A stretch of 64,000 nt of DNA from Xenopus tropicalis (lineage: Eukaryota; Chordata; Amphibia; Anura; Pipidae): contig NC_030678.2 of the NCBI RefSeq assembly GCF_000004195.4, forward strand, positions 89,006,904 to 89,070,903, given 5' to 3'. The notes beneath the pieces are model-generated. The model made no database searches, was not told the DNA's origin, and worked only from the letters and a program-made list of their open reading frames with translations. The position numbers were made by a program, and so were the translations under genes. This document shows positions 12,067-24,395 of this stretch, piece after piece; within the stretch, counting starts at the first letter, position 1, and the number at the start of each line of letters is the position of its first letter.

Positions 12067-12180
12067 AGGGGTATATTTATCATGCTGTGAAAAAAGTAAA
12101 ACATTACCAGTGATGTTGCTCATAGCAGCCAATCAGATGCTTCACTTGAAATCTAATTGCTGATTGGTTTCCCTGATCAG
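12067..12180 (+). repeat. GGGGTATATTTATCA repeat fragment
   Basis: Begins TAAGGGGTATATTTATCATG, a left end like those at 53055 and 63518 (TAA then GGGGC.....TTTA). Its interior, GTGATGTTGCTCATAGCAGC followed by CAATCAGAT, also occurs near 28410 and 22820. It joins the GATTCAC-family remnant at about 12181. Confidence 0.6.
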
Positions 12181-12594
12181 CGTTATTTCTAACGCATTGC
12201 ATTAATTAGCGAAAAGAAATAGAACTAACACATGATTCACAAACACATATGAAGCGGTTCGTGAGCTTTTGGCAACACAACATTGCAGTCATATTTTTTC
12301 AAATATGTGATGGCCCTAGAGTGATGCATCCTCCAGTTTTCAAAGAAATGGTAATTTTCAGAATGGTAGTTTTCCAAAAGTAATGGTTACGTGTGTAATA
12401 TATTGCGCTGCGTAATACATCTCTTGAAAATATGTAATCGCAAGATAAATAACGCCAAGAACATCGCTTTTTCATTATGACAAGTGTCCTTTTAGTCAAT
12501 CGAGCGTTAAGTAGAAAAAAATAAGAAGTGATAAAATTTCTAACGCATGCTATAAATAGCACTCGTTTTATCGACCTTTAGTAAATCGGCCCCT
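12181..12594 (+). mobile_element. GATTCACTAAAG-family element, left-truncated
   Basis: Aligns with the right part of the 18-kb copy: GCATTGCATTAATTAGCGAA, GGCCCTAGAGTGATGCATCC, AACGCCAAGAACATCGCTT, TAACGCATGCTATAAATAGC, ending CTTTAGTAAATCGGCCCC. The left part, including GGGGCCGATTCACTAAAG, is missing. Non-coding. Confidence 0.8.
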
Positions 12595-13150
12595 TTGGTG
12601 CCTCAGAGATGACAAATCATCATTTGATCTTCTTTACTACAAATATGTAAGTATGAAAATACAGTTTTCAAAAATAAAAGGAAATGTAAGGTAATGGAGC
12701 CATTAGAAGGGAAATATAAATGGTTTCCTAATAACATTTTGGTGCAATTTAATATGTCTCAAATATGCATGTCTTACTTAACAGAATGAATTTGTGCAGC
12801 ATGTTGTACAGCAAGTTAATCTGCAATTCAATGCAAGGCTTGAGCTAAAACTTGTAATGGCTTTGCACACTTCCCCTAGATCAGTATCTTACAAATGGTT
12901 AAGTACCTTAGAGGTCGGTAGAGGTTTGTAGGTGCTGGTTGATTTACCTGTGTGTCAGGCCTGGAATTGGATTAATCTGTCCCTTCTCCAGTCCAGCTAT
13001 GCCCTTTACCTTAAAGTCAAACAAAAGTGCACATATGTAATGCAGTAAATTTATGCAAATGAATACTCACCAGATATTTCTGGTTTGCAAGAATTTGAAT
13101 ACATAATAAGAAGAAAAGCCTTAGACATGTATCAAAATGCTTACCAGGAG
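12595..13150. other. Unannotated spacer
   Basis: No recognisable gene or repeat. Confidence 0.45.
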
Positions 13151-13367
13151 TGTCAAAATGGCTACTCAGAAGCACAACTTTTAAAAAGTGATAAGCAATA
13201 AGAAATCTCAGAAGCATCACTTGCAGACACGGCACTCCTGCTTCCTAGACGTTTCGTGGAGTGTTACCTCCACTTCATCAGGAGCACTCACGTCTGCATG
13301 TGAAGCTATAATGAGATTTCTGATTGCTGATTTTTAAAAGTGGTGCTTTTAAGTAGCCATTTTGGCC
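13151..13367. repeat. Hairpin repeat with CGTTTCG core
   Basis: Inverted halves around about 13258. TGTCAAAATGGCTACT (13151) pairs with AAGTAGCCATTTTGGC (13351), and AAGAAATCTCA pairs with TGAGATTTCT. The middle holds AGACGTTTCGTGGAGTG and CTCCACTTCATCAGGAG. Architecture resembles the hairpins at 1.1, 23.7 and 61.2 kb. Confidence 0.75.
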
Positions 13368-13569
13368 CTTTTATTATTTGCTATTCAAGAGATTAGCACA
13401 ATCCACCATAATAAAAAAGCTGGAAATCCACAATGAAGCTGTGTACCTACATTCTGAGTAAGTATGTAAAGCTAGTAAACAAGAAAATGATTTTAGCTAT
13501 AAGGCGGGAGGCCGTGATCACAAAATTCATACAGACAACAACAAGAAGTCCTCTGCACTGACCCATTTT

Positions 13570-13592
13570 CAATATATATATATATATATATT
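13570..13592. repeat. (AT)n microsatellite
   Basis: About eleven consecutive AT units. Confidence 0.95.
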
Positions 13593-15827
13593 CTGTGCAT
13601 TAAGCTACCAAGCAATGCCCTCCCCTTTAAGCAAAACAGGGATTGTTTGTCCATTTATTGCAATATACTCAAGCTGGCCAACTATGTCAAAGTCATCCCT
13701 TCCCAGTCCTACACCCCTTTATCTGATTAATTAATAATTCTACTGCTTCAATATACATTTAACAATGAAAGGGTAACCATTTGGGGGTTTACCTTGAAAG
13801 CAAGTTAGTTGTAGGTAAAACTCAGTCTCTTTGTTAAGTGTTTTAATTTGTATTGCTATGCAACACTGCTGACATTAGAGGCTACCCCCTACAGTAAACC
13901 AGACATAGTCACTATGGTTTGAGACATGTGAATGAAACAGAACTGACAGTTTCACATCTTGTTAAATACAGTCTACTACAACCAAAGCCTTCTGTGTACC
14001 GGTGGGTCAAGACTTAACAGTTCTTATGCTCACACATAATAATAAGTGCAACAGTACCTCCTAGCCTGAGGTCTCCTCGTGTATGTGGAAGGAAACCATG
14101 TACAGTAAATTGGTCCTGTCCTGTGTAAGAGAAATAGACTTTTACCAGGGACGCAACACAAAATCCTAGAGCCAGGTTTTCCTCCCACATGCAACAAGCT
14201 CCCACAAATTGCAGTGTGTGGAGAGGAACTAAAGGAGTAGACTAGACATCTCATACAGAGGATTTTTTGACATTGTAGTTAGAGGGCAATTGCTATTAGA
14301 CTGTTAAAATGTAAGTGTCCCAATAAGTACAGACTTTTCTGAAAAACTTTAACTACTAAGTAACATTTTAATTTTGCATTGAATAAAAATATCTTCAAAA
14401 GAGATGTTTCATTTGGATTTCCTTGCCCCCCAGTACTGCCATCTTTTCTCAAGGACTAAATGAGAAACCAAAATGTTTCAAACTGAGGTTTTTTCATCAC
14501 TTTATTCATGACCCTTTGCCTCAGTGGCTCGTTATCAGATAGCTCTTCTTAATATGCATGAACTACCACATAAAAATTAATACACTTTTTATTGAATAAT
14601 GCAAACTGGCATTTTCCTATTCAAATAAAAGCATGGTAAAAGAAGTGCATAGCAATCTTTAGAGCATCCCCTTCACCCGAGCAGTGGTTGTATGAATATA
14701 AAAAGAAAAGAAATTTAATGCGTCCCGTATATTTGTACCTTTTCTGGGAAGAGACTGCAACTATGGTATAATGTGTATAGTAAGGTAAGATGGTGCCAAT
14801 GAAACGTGGGGCCTCCATCTGTTCTTAAATTCACAGTATCTTCTGACTTGTTCAATAACAGCTGGAGAGAAGTATGTGCCTATATATTTTTCCCCAGGCT
14901 CCACAACCAAGAACAGCTGTTTAGGAACCAAAAAATGAAAAAATATAATGCTACTATCAACAAGAACCTCACAGCATTTTGATTTTTGTATTATATATGA
15001 AGGCACATACAGTTTTATAAAGAAATATTATTTGTATTGGGTTTTTTTTGTATACAAAGGGATAAGGTTAATAGGTCCATAGATGCAGCTATGACTGTGT
15101 TTCTCAGAAGAAGCAGGTAAGATGGATTGGCTTACATCAGGATATTCGGTACATTACTCAAAAAATTTTTCATTTCAGGGCATTTTATCAGATCAAGGCA
15201 TTTAGTGAATCAGCAGTATCCCAGCAGGAAGCAGCAGCCAGAGGTATGCCTATGTGTTATTTCTACGTTTTCTAATTACATTTTCCCAGAGCACCACAGG
15301 CATAGAGGGTCATCTCTGAGCATGCCTTCAGCTGAGCACGCAAAGGGACTGAGTGTGCATAGCACAAAGAGACCTGTAAAGCATTAAGAGATCATCATGG
15401 AAACCTGTAATGTATTTTAGTGAGATTTTACTTTGATTACTGCCTTCGAGAACTGCTAATGAAAAGTAGTCAAATGTTATGGGCATACATCTGCTAGATA
15501 TAGCTAGAACAATTCTGCCTTGTGCTATTTTTTGCTAGTCAGGGTGAATGAAATAGTAATATATATTCTATACAGAGTATTGCAGTCATTTTCTCTGTGC
15601 CACAAATCCAGCTCCATCTCATTGCTCTAAAACAGCTGTTCTAATGGCAATACAGCTTGATCTATTCCCAGTCATGATTATTTCAACACCTATATATGAA
15701 ATGTTATTGTTAACCTGTTTTTTTCAGGTGTTTTATATATTTGATACATTACTGAATATTAATACAGCTAGATCAAAAAGCTAGATCAGGTAAAACCTAG
15801 GATATGGTGACTGATAGCGTTGGCTTT
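13593..15827. other. Unannotated spacer
   Basis: About 2.2 kb without recognisable genes or repeats. Frames at 14014-14254 and 14761-15006 show no domain. Confidence 0.45.
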
Positions 15828-16070
15828 TAGTGATGAGTGAATTTTTTCGTCAGGCATGGATTCAAGCGTATTTCTGCATTTGCAATTGGAAAATTGTTTT
15901 GCAAAAATTTGTCGCAAAAAAATTTGTCGCACGTCAAAAAATTGTTACGGTTGCGCCAAAATGGGTGCTGTCGTGTCAAAATAGTTATGCAACAACCATG
16001 TTTTGTTAATTTTTTCTGTAAATTTGCAAATTTTTTGGCAAAGCAAAATGGACAGATTTGCTCTTCACTA
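15828..16070 (+). mobile_element. hAT-type MITE with exact 8-bp target duplication
   Basis: Starts TAGTGATGAGTGAATTTTTT and ends AGATTTGCTCTTCACTA (inverted ends). Flanked by TTGGCTTT at 15820-15827 and 16071-16078, an exact 8-bp duplication as made by hAT transposases. The 243-bp interior, rich in TTTGTCGCA-like words, has no coding capacity; the 84-codon frame through it is a by-product. Confidence 0.9.
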
Positions 16071-16078
16071 TTGGCTTT

Positions 16079-18015
16079 CTCTGATGGTTGATAAACATGG
16101 TGTTTGTTTGGCAGATTTGCTGTATAATTGTTCAGCTCCTACATAATATCTATGATAACAGTAATGACCAACAGGCAAAGCTTCAGTCAGGGAAAAATAC
16201 CACCCTAACTGCATTGTCAGCAAATAGACCCCCACTTATATCTCAGAATTGCACCTTTCCTCAGCAATTGATCCAGTCTCCTAATCCCCCCTATCCCTGT
16301 TGTACCCAGTTTCCAACCACATTTCCAATCAAAGTAACCTCTATTGGCTTATCAAACCCGTCAGTGCACATTCAGTCAAACTTGCAGCCCTTAAAAATAC
16401 ATTATCACCAACCTATAACAGTATACCATCTCCTTGTTGCTTAACATTTGTGACATCTCAAGATTACTCCTTACATCCCTCCGCCAGTGATTACTTTTGC
16501 CCCTGTTCCATCATCCCCTCATCATCATCCTTCCTTTTCTACTCTTTACTACCTTTTGCATCCTCTTTCAATCCTTTAGTAGTCTCTTCCTCCCAGGATC
16601 CCAGAACTCCTCTTTTTGTATGTATGTATAGAATTCCAAATGGCTCTCAAACTTCTTGCAATCCGAGTTCCTGAAGTGTATTAGTCAATAATAGTGTTCA
16701 TAATACCCATTTTCAAGAACATGCGGAAGGGAGTTTTCTGTTTATTGCTAGCATGTATTCACAATGTATGGTAAGAATTACAATTCATAATTAAATATGC
16801 TATTTTATTTTTAAGCACTACGGTGAGTGGGACCTTAGGTATACTTACCTATATGTTATTAATTAGGAAATGCTGACAATACTTACTTTGACAATACTTA
16901 CTTTGACAATACTTACGTCTCTTACTGCCACAAAATATAATAAAATACATAAACTGCAGCATCTAACATACATTAGAAATCAGCAAAACATTTAAGTTTC
17001 ATAATTATTGATTTAGATATAGAAAACTGTAAAAGAAGGTGTCCAGGGCTGCAAATTTTCAAGCTGCCAGTGAAGTTTATGGGTGCCAGATTAGAAGTTA
17101 GAAAGGGTGCAAACTCTTGACTTTTTTCATAAGCTCTGGCTGCAAAATTCATGAACGCAACAGATGGCACATTTGGTTATAGCTCATTCCTAATTCATAG
17201 GCACTTATGTCTTAGCTATCAATATTAAATGCCTGGATCAGATTTTTAGTCTTAATGCTAAGGCACATGGTGAGCTAGGGATATGGGACGACAGTAATCC
17301 AAATACATATGTGTATAGATGCTCATAATATTGTCTCGTATAAACCAAGGTACTTAGAATACAAAATTCAAGTTAAATAGAACTTTAAACCTGGTCTTCC
17401 ATTTTAAACATCTGCGCTATAAACAATATTTCCTAGATACAGAAAGTTGTCAAAGGAATGAATATTCCCTCAAGTACAGAAAAAGAAAACATTAAATCTT
17501 TGAAAAATATCCATTATATTACAATAAAGACAAATGAACTCATGCACTGAGACACAGGGAATTGCTGAATTACTGCTTATTGTGACATAAAGATCAAACA
17601 GTAGGGAGGCCATGAGAGATAAACAGAGCACAATTTATTAAAGGAAATATATTGTACACTTTGCATGTCTGCTATTGTGAAGCAGAAGCAACAGGACTTG
17701 AAGGTATGTTTATCCAATCTTAGTTTAGTCTCATGCCTCTACGGTGAATTGTGGACAAATAGAAAGTATTACTCTGCTTATATATAACTATAACAAATAT
17801 TGTCTGAGGAATTATCCACTTATTAAAAGATCTGTGTTTTACTAGATCCAGATACTGCTTATCCAAATATATGAAGGGAACATATTGTGCATTCTGTTGC
17901 AAAAAGTTTTTTAATAAAAAATGAAATGAATGTGGTTTATTGGTTCTGGCTTAAGGCAGAGCACATTACATTTAGCAGAATGTTTGAACATTGCAGTCCT
18001 TCCTTTAAACATTTT
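16079..18015. other. Unannotated spacer
   Basis: Contains a pyrimidine-rich stretch (16200-16680) whose 118- and 124-codon frames have no domain, and a three-fold tandem repeat at 16872-16917. Otherwise nothing recognised. Confidence 0.45.
16872..16917 (+). repeat. 15-bp tandem repeat, three copies
   Basis: The unit TTGACAATACTTACT is repeated in direct succession; the first and last units are partly diverged. Confidence 0.85.
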
Positions 18016-18834
18016 GGGCCCGATTCACTAAAGTCCGAAATAAGGAGTGCTATTTATAGCATGCGTTAAAAATCTTATCACTTCTTATTTTTCGCTCGAT
18101 TCACTAAAAGGACACTTGTCATAATTAAGAAGCGATGTTCCTGGCGTTATTTATCTTACGATGACATATTTTAATGAAAAAAACTATGCGATAAGCGTTA
18201 TAGGGGCCGATTCACTAAAGGTCAATAACGCTTATCGCATAGTTTTTTTCATTAAAAAGCATGCGATAATTAAGTACCGATTCATCAAAGTCATTTCGCA
18301 TGTGTTAATCTGCATATCGCATGCACAAAAAAAACGCATTGCGTTAATTAGCGAATAGAAATAGTACTAACGCATGATTCACAAACACATATGAAGCATT
18401 AAACGTGCAAAATATTGTGTTAATCTGTGTGAATATTAACCCTACTTGGGGCAGGCGGTACTTAAAGAAAATTGCGGTTCGTGAGCTATTGGCAACACAA
18501 CATGGAGTTTGCAGTCGTATTTTTTCAAGTATATGTTGGCCCTAGAGTGATGCATCCTCCAGTTTTCAGGGAAATGGTGGTTTTCAGAAAGTAATGGTTA
18601 CGTGCATAATATATTGCGCTCTGCATAAAATATCGCGCGCTGCGTAATATCTTGTGCGCTGCGTAATATATTGCTTGAAAATATGTCATCGTAAGATAAA
18701 TAACGCCAAGAACATCGCTTCTTAATTATGACAAGTGTCCTTTTAGTGAATCGAGTGAAAAATAATAAGTGATAAGATTTTTAACGCATGCTATAAATAG
18801 CACTCCTTATTTCGGACTTTAGTGAATCGGGCCC
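18016..18834 (+). mobile_element. GATTCACTAAAG-family element with long foldback left end
   Basis: The outer 157 bp on each side (18016-18172 and 18678-18834) are inverted copies differing at only three positions. The flanks are TTT on both sides, a possible 3-bp target duplication. Next to the left arm lies a perfect 29-bp inverted pair (18173-18201 and 18225-18253) around a 23-base loop holding GGGGCCGATTCACTAAAGG, which looks like the family's ordinary left terminus (compare 44591). The left arm therefore appears to be an added inverted copy of the right end. The interior (18203-18677) aligns with 12181-12594 and 44591-45274. Non-coding. Confidence 0.9.
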
Positions 18835-19250
18835 TTTGTGTCTTATATGCCAAAATGCTGAGATGCTGTAAATAATGGTATCAGAGATGACCTGTGATTT
18901 TTGTAACAGAGGGTGGGATAAATAATAAAGGAGAGGCAGAAATATGAATTGCACCTAATTTTATGTTTACATGCCATAATTAAAGGGTCATGTAAATAAG
19001 CTAATATAACTGATTGTTTTTCCACCTAAATGAATGCATTATGATTCTAAATATTTAAGTGCACAATTTAGGGCACAATGCATATTCCATAGGAGGTGGT
19101 GGATAAGACAATTAATTATGCCATCAGACAAATTTATTTTTTTCACATAGAAAATTAATTCAGATAGATTTTATGTACCTTTTCTACATAAGCTCAATGG
19201 GGTATTTTTACTATGTAATAGTAATTATCATACTTTTAAAATTACTCCTA
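18835..19250. other. Unannotated spacer
   Basis: Nothing recognised. Confidence 0.45.
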
Positions 19251-19605
19251 AAGGAGAACTAAGCCCTAAAAATGAATATGGCTAAAAATGCCATATCTTA
19301 TTGCAGCAGCCTAAAGTTTCAGCATCTCAATAACAGCAATGATCCTGGACTTCAAAGTTGTCACAAGGGGGTCACCATCTTGGAATGTGTCTGGGACACT
19401 CATATGCTCATTGTGTTCTGTTGAGAAGTTAAGCTTCGGGGTTGTCACAAATTAAGGCAGACTTGTCATATAAGCTGATGCTACAGTGCTGATTATTGAA
19501 TTGCACTGGTTGCTGAGCTGCCATGTAGTAATTACTGTATCTGTATTAATTACTAATCGGCCTTATATTGTAACATTTATATTACTGTAAATGCAGTATA
19601 CTGCA
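19251..19605 (-). mobile_element. T2-type MITE copy, minus strand
   Basis: Begins AAGGAGAACTAAGCCCTAAA, the complement of the right end of the 1-539 copy, and follows that copy in reverse (TAAGCTTCGGGGTTGTCACA, CATATAAGCTGATGCTACAG). The homology runs to about 19605, where an unrelated GC-rich repeat begins. Preceded by CCTA rather than a clean TTAA. Confidence 0.8.
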
Positions 19606-19800
19606 GTTTTGACCTGGACAGCCCGGTTTTCATAAGGGCTGTCCAGTTCAAAACCTCCTGCCGATTTGCCATATTTGGAAAACCGGGCAGGACATTGACA
19701 TGGCAATCTCCCAATTGCTGATCACCATGTCATAGCCCCGCCCCATGATGTCACGGCCCCACCTCCGCCCCGTAACGTCACGGCCCCACCTGTAATGTTA
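19606..19800. repeat. GC-rich repeat fragment
   Basis: Contains an inverted pair, GACCTGGACAGCCCGG and GGGCTGTCCAGTTC, and two tandem units of GTMACGTCACGGCCCCACCT-like sequence at about 19746-19795. It is much more GC-rich than its surroundings. Probably a truncated interspersed element; family not identified. Confidence 0.55.
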
Positions 19801-22726
19801 AATATATAATATCTGTGTAATATTTGTATAATATTTGTGTAATTAGAATATCAAATTGCAGGCACACTCAAGGGTCTTGAAATTTAATTTCTAAATACTT
19901 TTTCTCAAGAGTATTCTGCAAAGGAAAATATGTGCCTTTATATAGAAAGAAAATGTCTGCTTAGTGTTTTTCCTGCCTTCCACCTCAGCAGTTTTTCCCC
20001 TTTACTTATTCTTAATTAATGTTTCTACATTATCATGCATTTGTAAATAAATGGATTCTGCTTTCAGTTCTCCTCTCACAATATAATCAGACTTGCATAT
20101 TCTTCTCCAGAAGAGCCACTTTACAACTACAACGTTATAGCACATGCCCTTCTCCATTCGCATGCGCAGATGTGAGGGGAGATGATGGGAGGAGGGGTGG
20201 TGGCTGGCCGGGTTGCCTAGGGAGACTTGGCCCGCCTCTGCCAGGAGGATGTCACATGACCACTTACTCACAGGAATTAAATCAAATGTTAATATGTAAA
20301 TATACCTGGTCTGATCAACATTTTATGTAGTCTATGGTGGGATTAAATTAAATCACTGTACATTTTTATATTGTATTAAATGATTTAATAAAATTGCAGG
20401 AACGCATATATGAGAGTAAGTATTTAATAACAACCAATACAGGTACAAGACAAATGTTTTAAGAGTATGTTAAATTTGTCCCATAAATGCAATGTATGCC
20501 AGTTCAGTTCAGATCAATAATAAGTTATACAGAATCAAAAACATATTATCAGATCTGATGAAAGCACTAACTGCTATTAAAAAGCATCTCAGTTCATGGC
20601 ACTTTACATCACTAGCAGGAATTTATGTAGTGGAAAAGGTCAAATTGTATTAACCTACTGGAGACCAAGCATTTGTGAATTAGGGCAGTTTTAATGCACT
20701 AAAATGATAAATGTGCAAGAAAGCACTTGGGCAATTAACTGTACCCACTCCTAAATGAGAGTGTTAGAAAGTTAGGATACTACTGTAATCTATGATATGA
20801 TTTAAAAAATGCAGTCTTTTACTCTAAGCAAAATAACTACACCGAGCTAAAGGCTAGATATGTATTAAGAAAGTGTAATCTAAGAGTTACACACACCCAG
20901 ATAATGATACAAAGTTGGGCAGAAGCAATTCACATCTATCCAAATGAAGAAAGTGCAAGGGCTACTGGCAAGTACCATATACAAATTTTAGGCAAGGCAT
21001 TTATTTGTTGAGACAGGAAAGTTAAATACACCGAGATGAGCAATGAAAAAAAGGTAAATCCCAGCTGAACTGAGTAGTTAAGGCTGAGCATGCAGTATAA
21101 ATAACTTGCATTCCCTCAATTAGCCCAAAGCATTTTTTTTAATGCAAGGAAACCTGAGCAACATACAGCCAAATCACAGTATGCACCTTTACATGAAAGA
21201 CAAGAACACTTAAGGGTGAATCCGTTATGGCAAATCAACACAAGTAATTTATTTAAATCTGGAATGCAAACCATGAATTAGGTACATAAAACACACAGAA
21301 AGGAAACTACACAAGGGTAGCCAAAGGATATGCCCAAGTTAAAAAAGGGGTTTTGGGCTGAATACAACCAAATGCAAAACCATGAGAGCATTATCAGGGC
21401 TGTGGTTAATTGCATGACATTAATTCATGGCAAAACTCAGAACTTAGGGGTTTCAAGGAGGCAAAAGGTAATATATGGGTCATCAACATCACCCTCAGCA
21501 TCTATAATAAGTTGAGATGAAATCACTAGAAAAGGGCTGCAAGCAAAATTCTATCTCCCAGCGAATGGCTTTTGTATTAGAGTAATGAAAGCAGTGCATG
21601 GCTAAATGGATACAGATTCAAACTTGTCAGCAGGTAATATTGATTTAAAGAAAAAAAGACAAAGGGGCAGTTAGTATGAATCAATCCAAACGGCAGGCTA
21701 CCTTGTGTAGGATAATTATATTTATCTTTCCATCAGTCTGCACTGCTTTTTAATAAAGTGTGCTAAATCCTTAAGACAGGAGCTACTTCAGAGGGCTTGA
21801 GTAATAAGTAATTACTGAGAGCACGTATCTTTTCTGATAATATCTCTAATAGTAAATTATGATCTTTTTTGGTAAGCCTTTTCATTAAAACAAAGCACTC
21901 TGTACTCTAGACTTAAACACCGCAAAAGGGTCTATTCTGATTAATAATCTAATTTTTTAGTCAATTAATTCTCTATAGATAATAGAGGAAGGATCAGCAC
22001 ACTCTGTGCAGTAACCACAGATCACATAGAATATGTTATACATGGAGACAGCTCTTTGTTACTTTAGTTCTCAATTACAAATGCAAGCACAAGTGCAAAA
22101 TAATTTTGATGCACAATTGAGTACACATTAATGCAGATCACAAAAGGTACTTGCATCCATATATATTCCTAGCAATCTGCAGCTACTTGCGGGCCTGTTC
22201 AGCTTCCTTTGATGAATAGCAATATGCAAGTTCACGCATGGATGCTAGTAGCCTTGCAATTACATGGTGCTAATTCAAGAGTTCTCCTTAGTATGATGAA
22301 TCAGTACCTGCAACAGAAGTGACACCATACCAACACAAATACATAGGAAATATTACATGCCACTTTGTATCCCCAATGGTGCACTACATGCAACTTGCAC
22401 TGCCCCCAAACAAAACTAGAATTCTAGAAAAAAATCTCTAAATTGTGGGTAAACAAACTTGGCACTTGCTTTGAAAATGAAAGGGCTTTTGTGTATTAAA
22501 CGTTATGGTTATTCCCTGACTGCCGCGTTTACATTTTTTTCTTTACTTTGTTTCTGCAAATCAAATGAATTCTCTCATAAAACATACCTCTTTCATTTAA
22601 CAAAAATTTAAGACAAATAGTTTCACATACAGTATGGTCTGTGACCACTATGGTAAAATGGGCAGTTAAGATAGCTTTGTACATTGTTTCAATAAGTAAC
22701 ACAAATAATTCATTTTGAAAATGGTG
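19801..22726. other. Unannotated spacer
   Basis: No gene recognised. A GC-rich patch at 20155-20260 with GCATGCGCAG is probably a repeat fragment. The 89- and 103-codon frames across it overlap on opposite strands and carry no domain. Confidence 0.45.
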
Positions 22727-22769
22727 TTGCATAAGTTCAAGTTCAATAATGTGTTGCATAAGTTCAAGA
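22727..22769 (+). repeat. Short tandem duplication
   Basis: GTGTTGCATAAGTTCAAG occurs twice, 27 bp apart. Confidence 0.85.
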
Positions 22770-22773
22770 TAAA

Positions 22774-22938
22774 CCCCCATATGTAATAAAAGTCACTATG
22801 TTTGCGCAGGAGCAGTAACCCATAGCAACCAATAAGATGTTTGCTTTTAAACAGGTGGCTGGTAGATTCTACCTGCTGATTGGTTGCTATGGGTTACTGC
22901 TCCTGGGCAAATGCATGCCTTTTATTACATAACCCTGA
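22774..22938. mobile_element. Palindromic MITE (ATGTAATAAAAG ends)
   Basis: Ends CCCCATATGTAATAAAAG and CTTTTATTACATAACCC. The long inverted arms include GGAGCAGTAACCCATAGCAA and TTGCTATGGGTTACTGCTCC. A related copy sits at 57534-57686. Non-coding foldback element. Confidence 0.8.
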
Positions 22939-23026
22939 TAGATTTTAGTACTTCTATTCTTCATATAAGCTAAAATAATTTATATCATTCTCTGGTCTTG
23001 TGAATTACTAACCATGTTAACACTAA

Positions 23027-23220
23027 AGTGGCCATACATGTTAAAGTCTGCTCATTTGGCTAGGTCACAAAAGAGCAGATATTCTTCCCATATGCCCTCC
23101 TAAGGTAGGCAATATCTGGATTATTAGATTGTTAGGTCCTGAGTTTCTATTGCAGTAATCAGTGCGACTGTCAATGTCAAGAACAGCAACCCCAGCAAAC
23201 AATAAACAAATCGGTAAGGG
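23027..23220 (+). repeat. AGTGGCCATACA-end MITE fragment
   Basis: TAA followed by AGTGGCCATACATG matches the left end of the Harbinger-like family intact at 27773. The matching right end was not found, so the extent is a guess. Confidence 0.5.
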
Positions 23221-23599
23221 TTCAGTTTTACTGTTATTTCTATTTTTAGTATTGTTTACCTTTCATTTTTGGCCCTCTCTTACTTACCATCCGTTCTGAT
23301 TTCCAAACTGCTGCCTGGTTAAAAGGGTAATTCTTATAGTAAATATACATAAATGGAGGGCACTCAGCATGCAAAAAAACAGCAATGTAAGTATTTGGTG
23401 CAAAAAAACCCCAAAAACAGTACCCCCATATAGGGCACCAAAAACAGTAATTTTAAATAGAATAAGGGTTTGCACACAAGAAATACCAGCACAGTGGTAG
23501 TATTATAAAGTATAGTCCTTTATATAATATACAAAAGAATTTTTAACAACAATCAATTTTATTTGCAAAGTTACAGCAAGTACATAGATTAGTAAGATA

Positions 23600-23730
23600 A
23601 TACATACCAAAAAATGTGCACAGGCAAAAGAAGACACTCAAGTTAGCGGATTCACTTGCCAAAGATGAGAATTACCCCAACGTTTCGGCAAAGAGCCTTT
23701 CTCAAGGGGAATCCTCAAAAAGGGTAATTC
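23600..23730. repeat. Hairpin repeat with AACGTTTCGGC core
   Basis: GAGAATTACCCCAACGTTTC and AAGAGCCTTTCTCAAGGGG are followed by GGGTAATTCTT, giving a short inverted pair around a CGTTTCG motif like those at 13.2 and 61.2 kb. Upstream AT-rich sequence from about 23330 may belong to the same element. Confidence 0.6.
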
Positions 23731-23869
23731 TTCCCAGTCAGCTAGATAATAATCACATAGAGCAGTCTAATTTTAAGCTAGACTACTCTAATATTGTTAA
23801 GTCATATTGATATCAGTTTTTGTAATATTTTTGGCTTTTAGGGACATTCTTTTCAAGCACTCTATTCAG

Positions 23870-24395
23870 ACCACTTGTAAGGGGTAGATATTTTATAGGA
23901 ACTTAATTATGTGTAAATAATGTTATTTTGTTTTTACTCCCTAGATGGTGCTGCTAAGTAAAGGGCCCCTTGAGAAGGTTCTAGAGCATGTTCTACTCTG
24001 TGGCAATTTCCCTGAATAGGCTATAAAAGGGGGAGAGCAGTGTACCGCCTCCTCTTTGGCTGATGTGTGAAGAAAAGAGATGCTAGGGGAAGGGCTTGCC
24101 ACCTCAGTGAGATACCCAAAGTGAGCCAACAGCTAGGTCAGTTAGTGATTGGCATCAGATTCATGGAGTAGGTGGTGAGTGATATTTATAGGCCAGTTAC
24201 TTGAGCAGCTGAGACTTCAATGAAGAGTAAAGTAGGGGCCAGCGCTCCAACAGCGCTAAACAATGTCCAAGTGTTTAACTACAAATCCCCTTTGATCTGT
24301 GATAGTGTTGCATACCTAGAGGGGTTAATTCAGTCAATAAAAGTTATTGTACAGCACGTCACACACTATCCTTTGCTTCAGTTCAGTCACAGTAA
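23870..24395 (+). promoter_or_regulatory. LTR- or promoter-like block with TATA box and poly(A) signal
   Basis: A good TATA motif (GGCTATAAAAGGGGG, 24018-24032) is followed about 320 bp later by CAATAAAAGTTATTGT (24335-24350). TATA, a transcribed stretch and AATAAA within one short block fits a solo LTR. The word CCTCCTCTTTGGCTG 30 bp past the TATA box recurs as TTCCTCTTTGGCTG in the 33-kb block. TG/CA borders and a target duplication could not be fixed, so a host promoter is not excluded. Confidence 0.4.

Noticed and set aside
16088..16674. Two overlapping 118-124-codon frames
   Set aside because: They lie in a pyrimidine-rich stretch in different frames with no recognisable motif.
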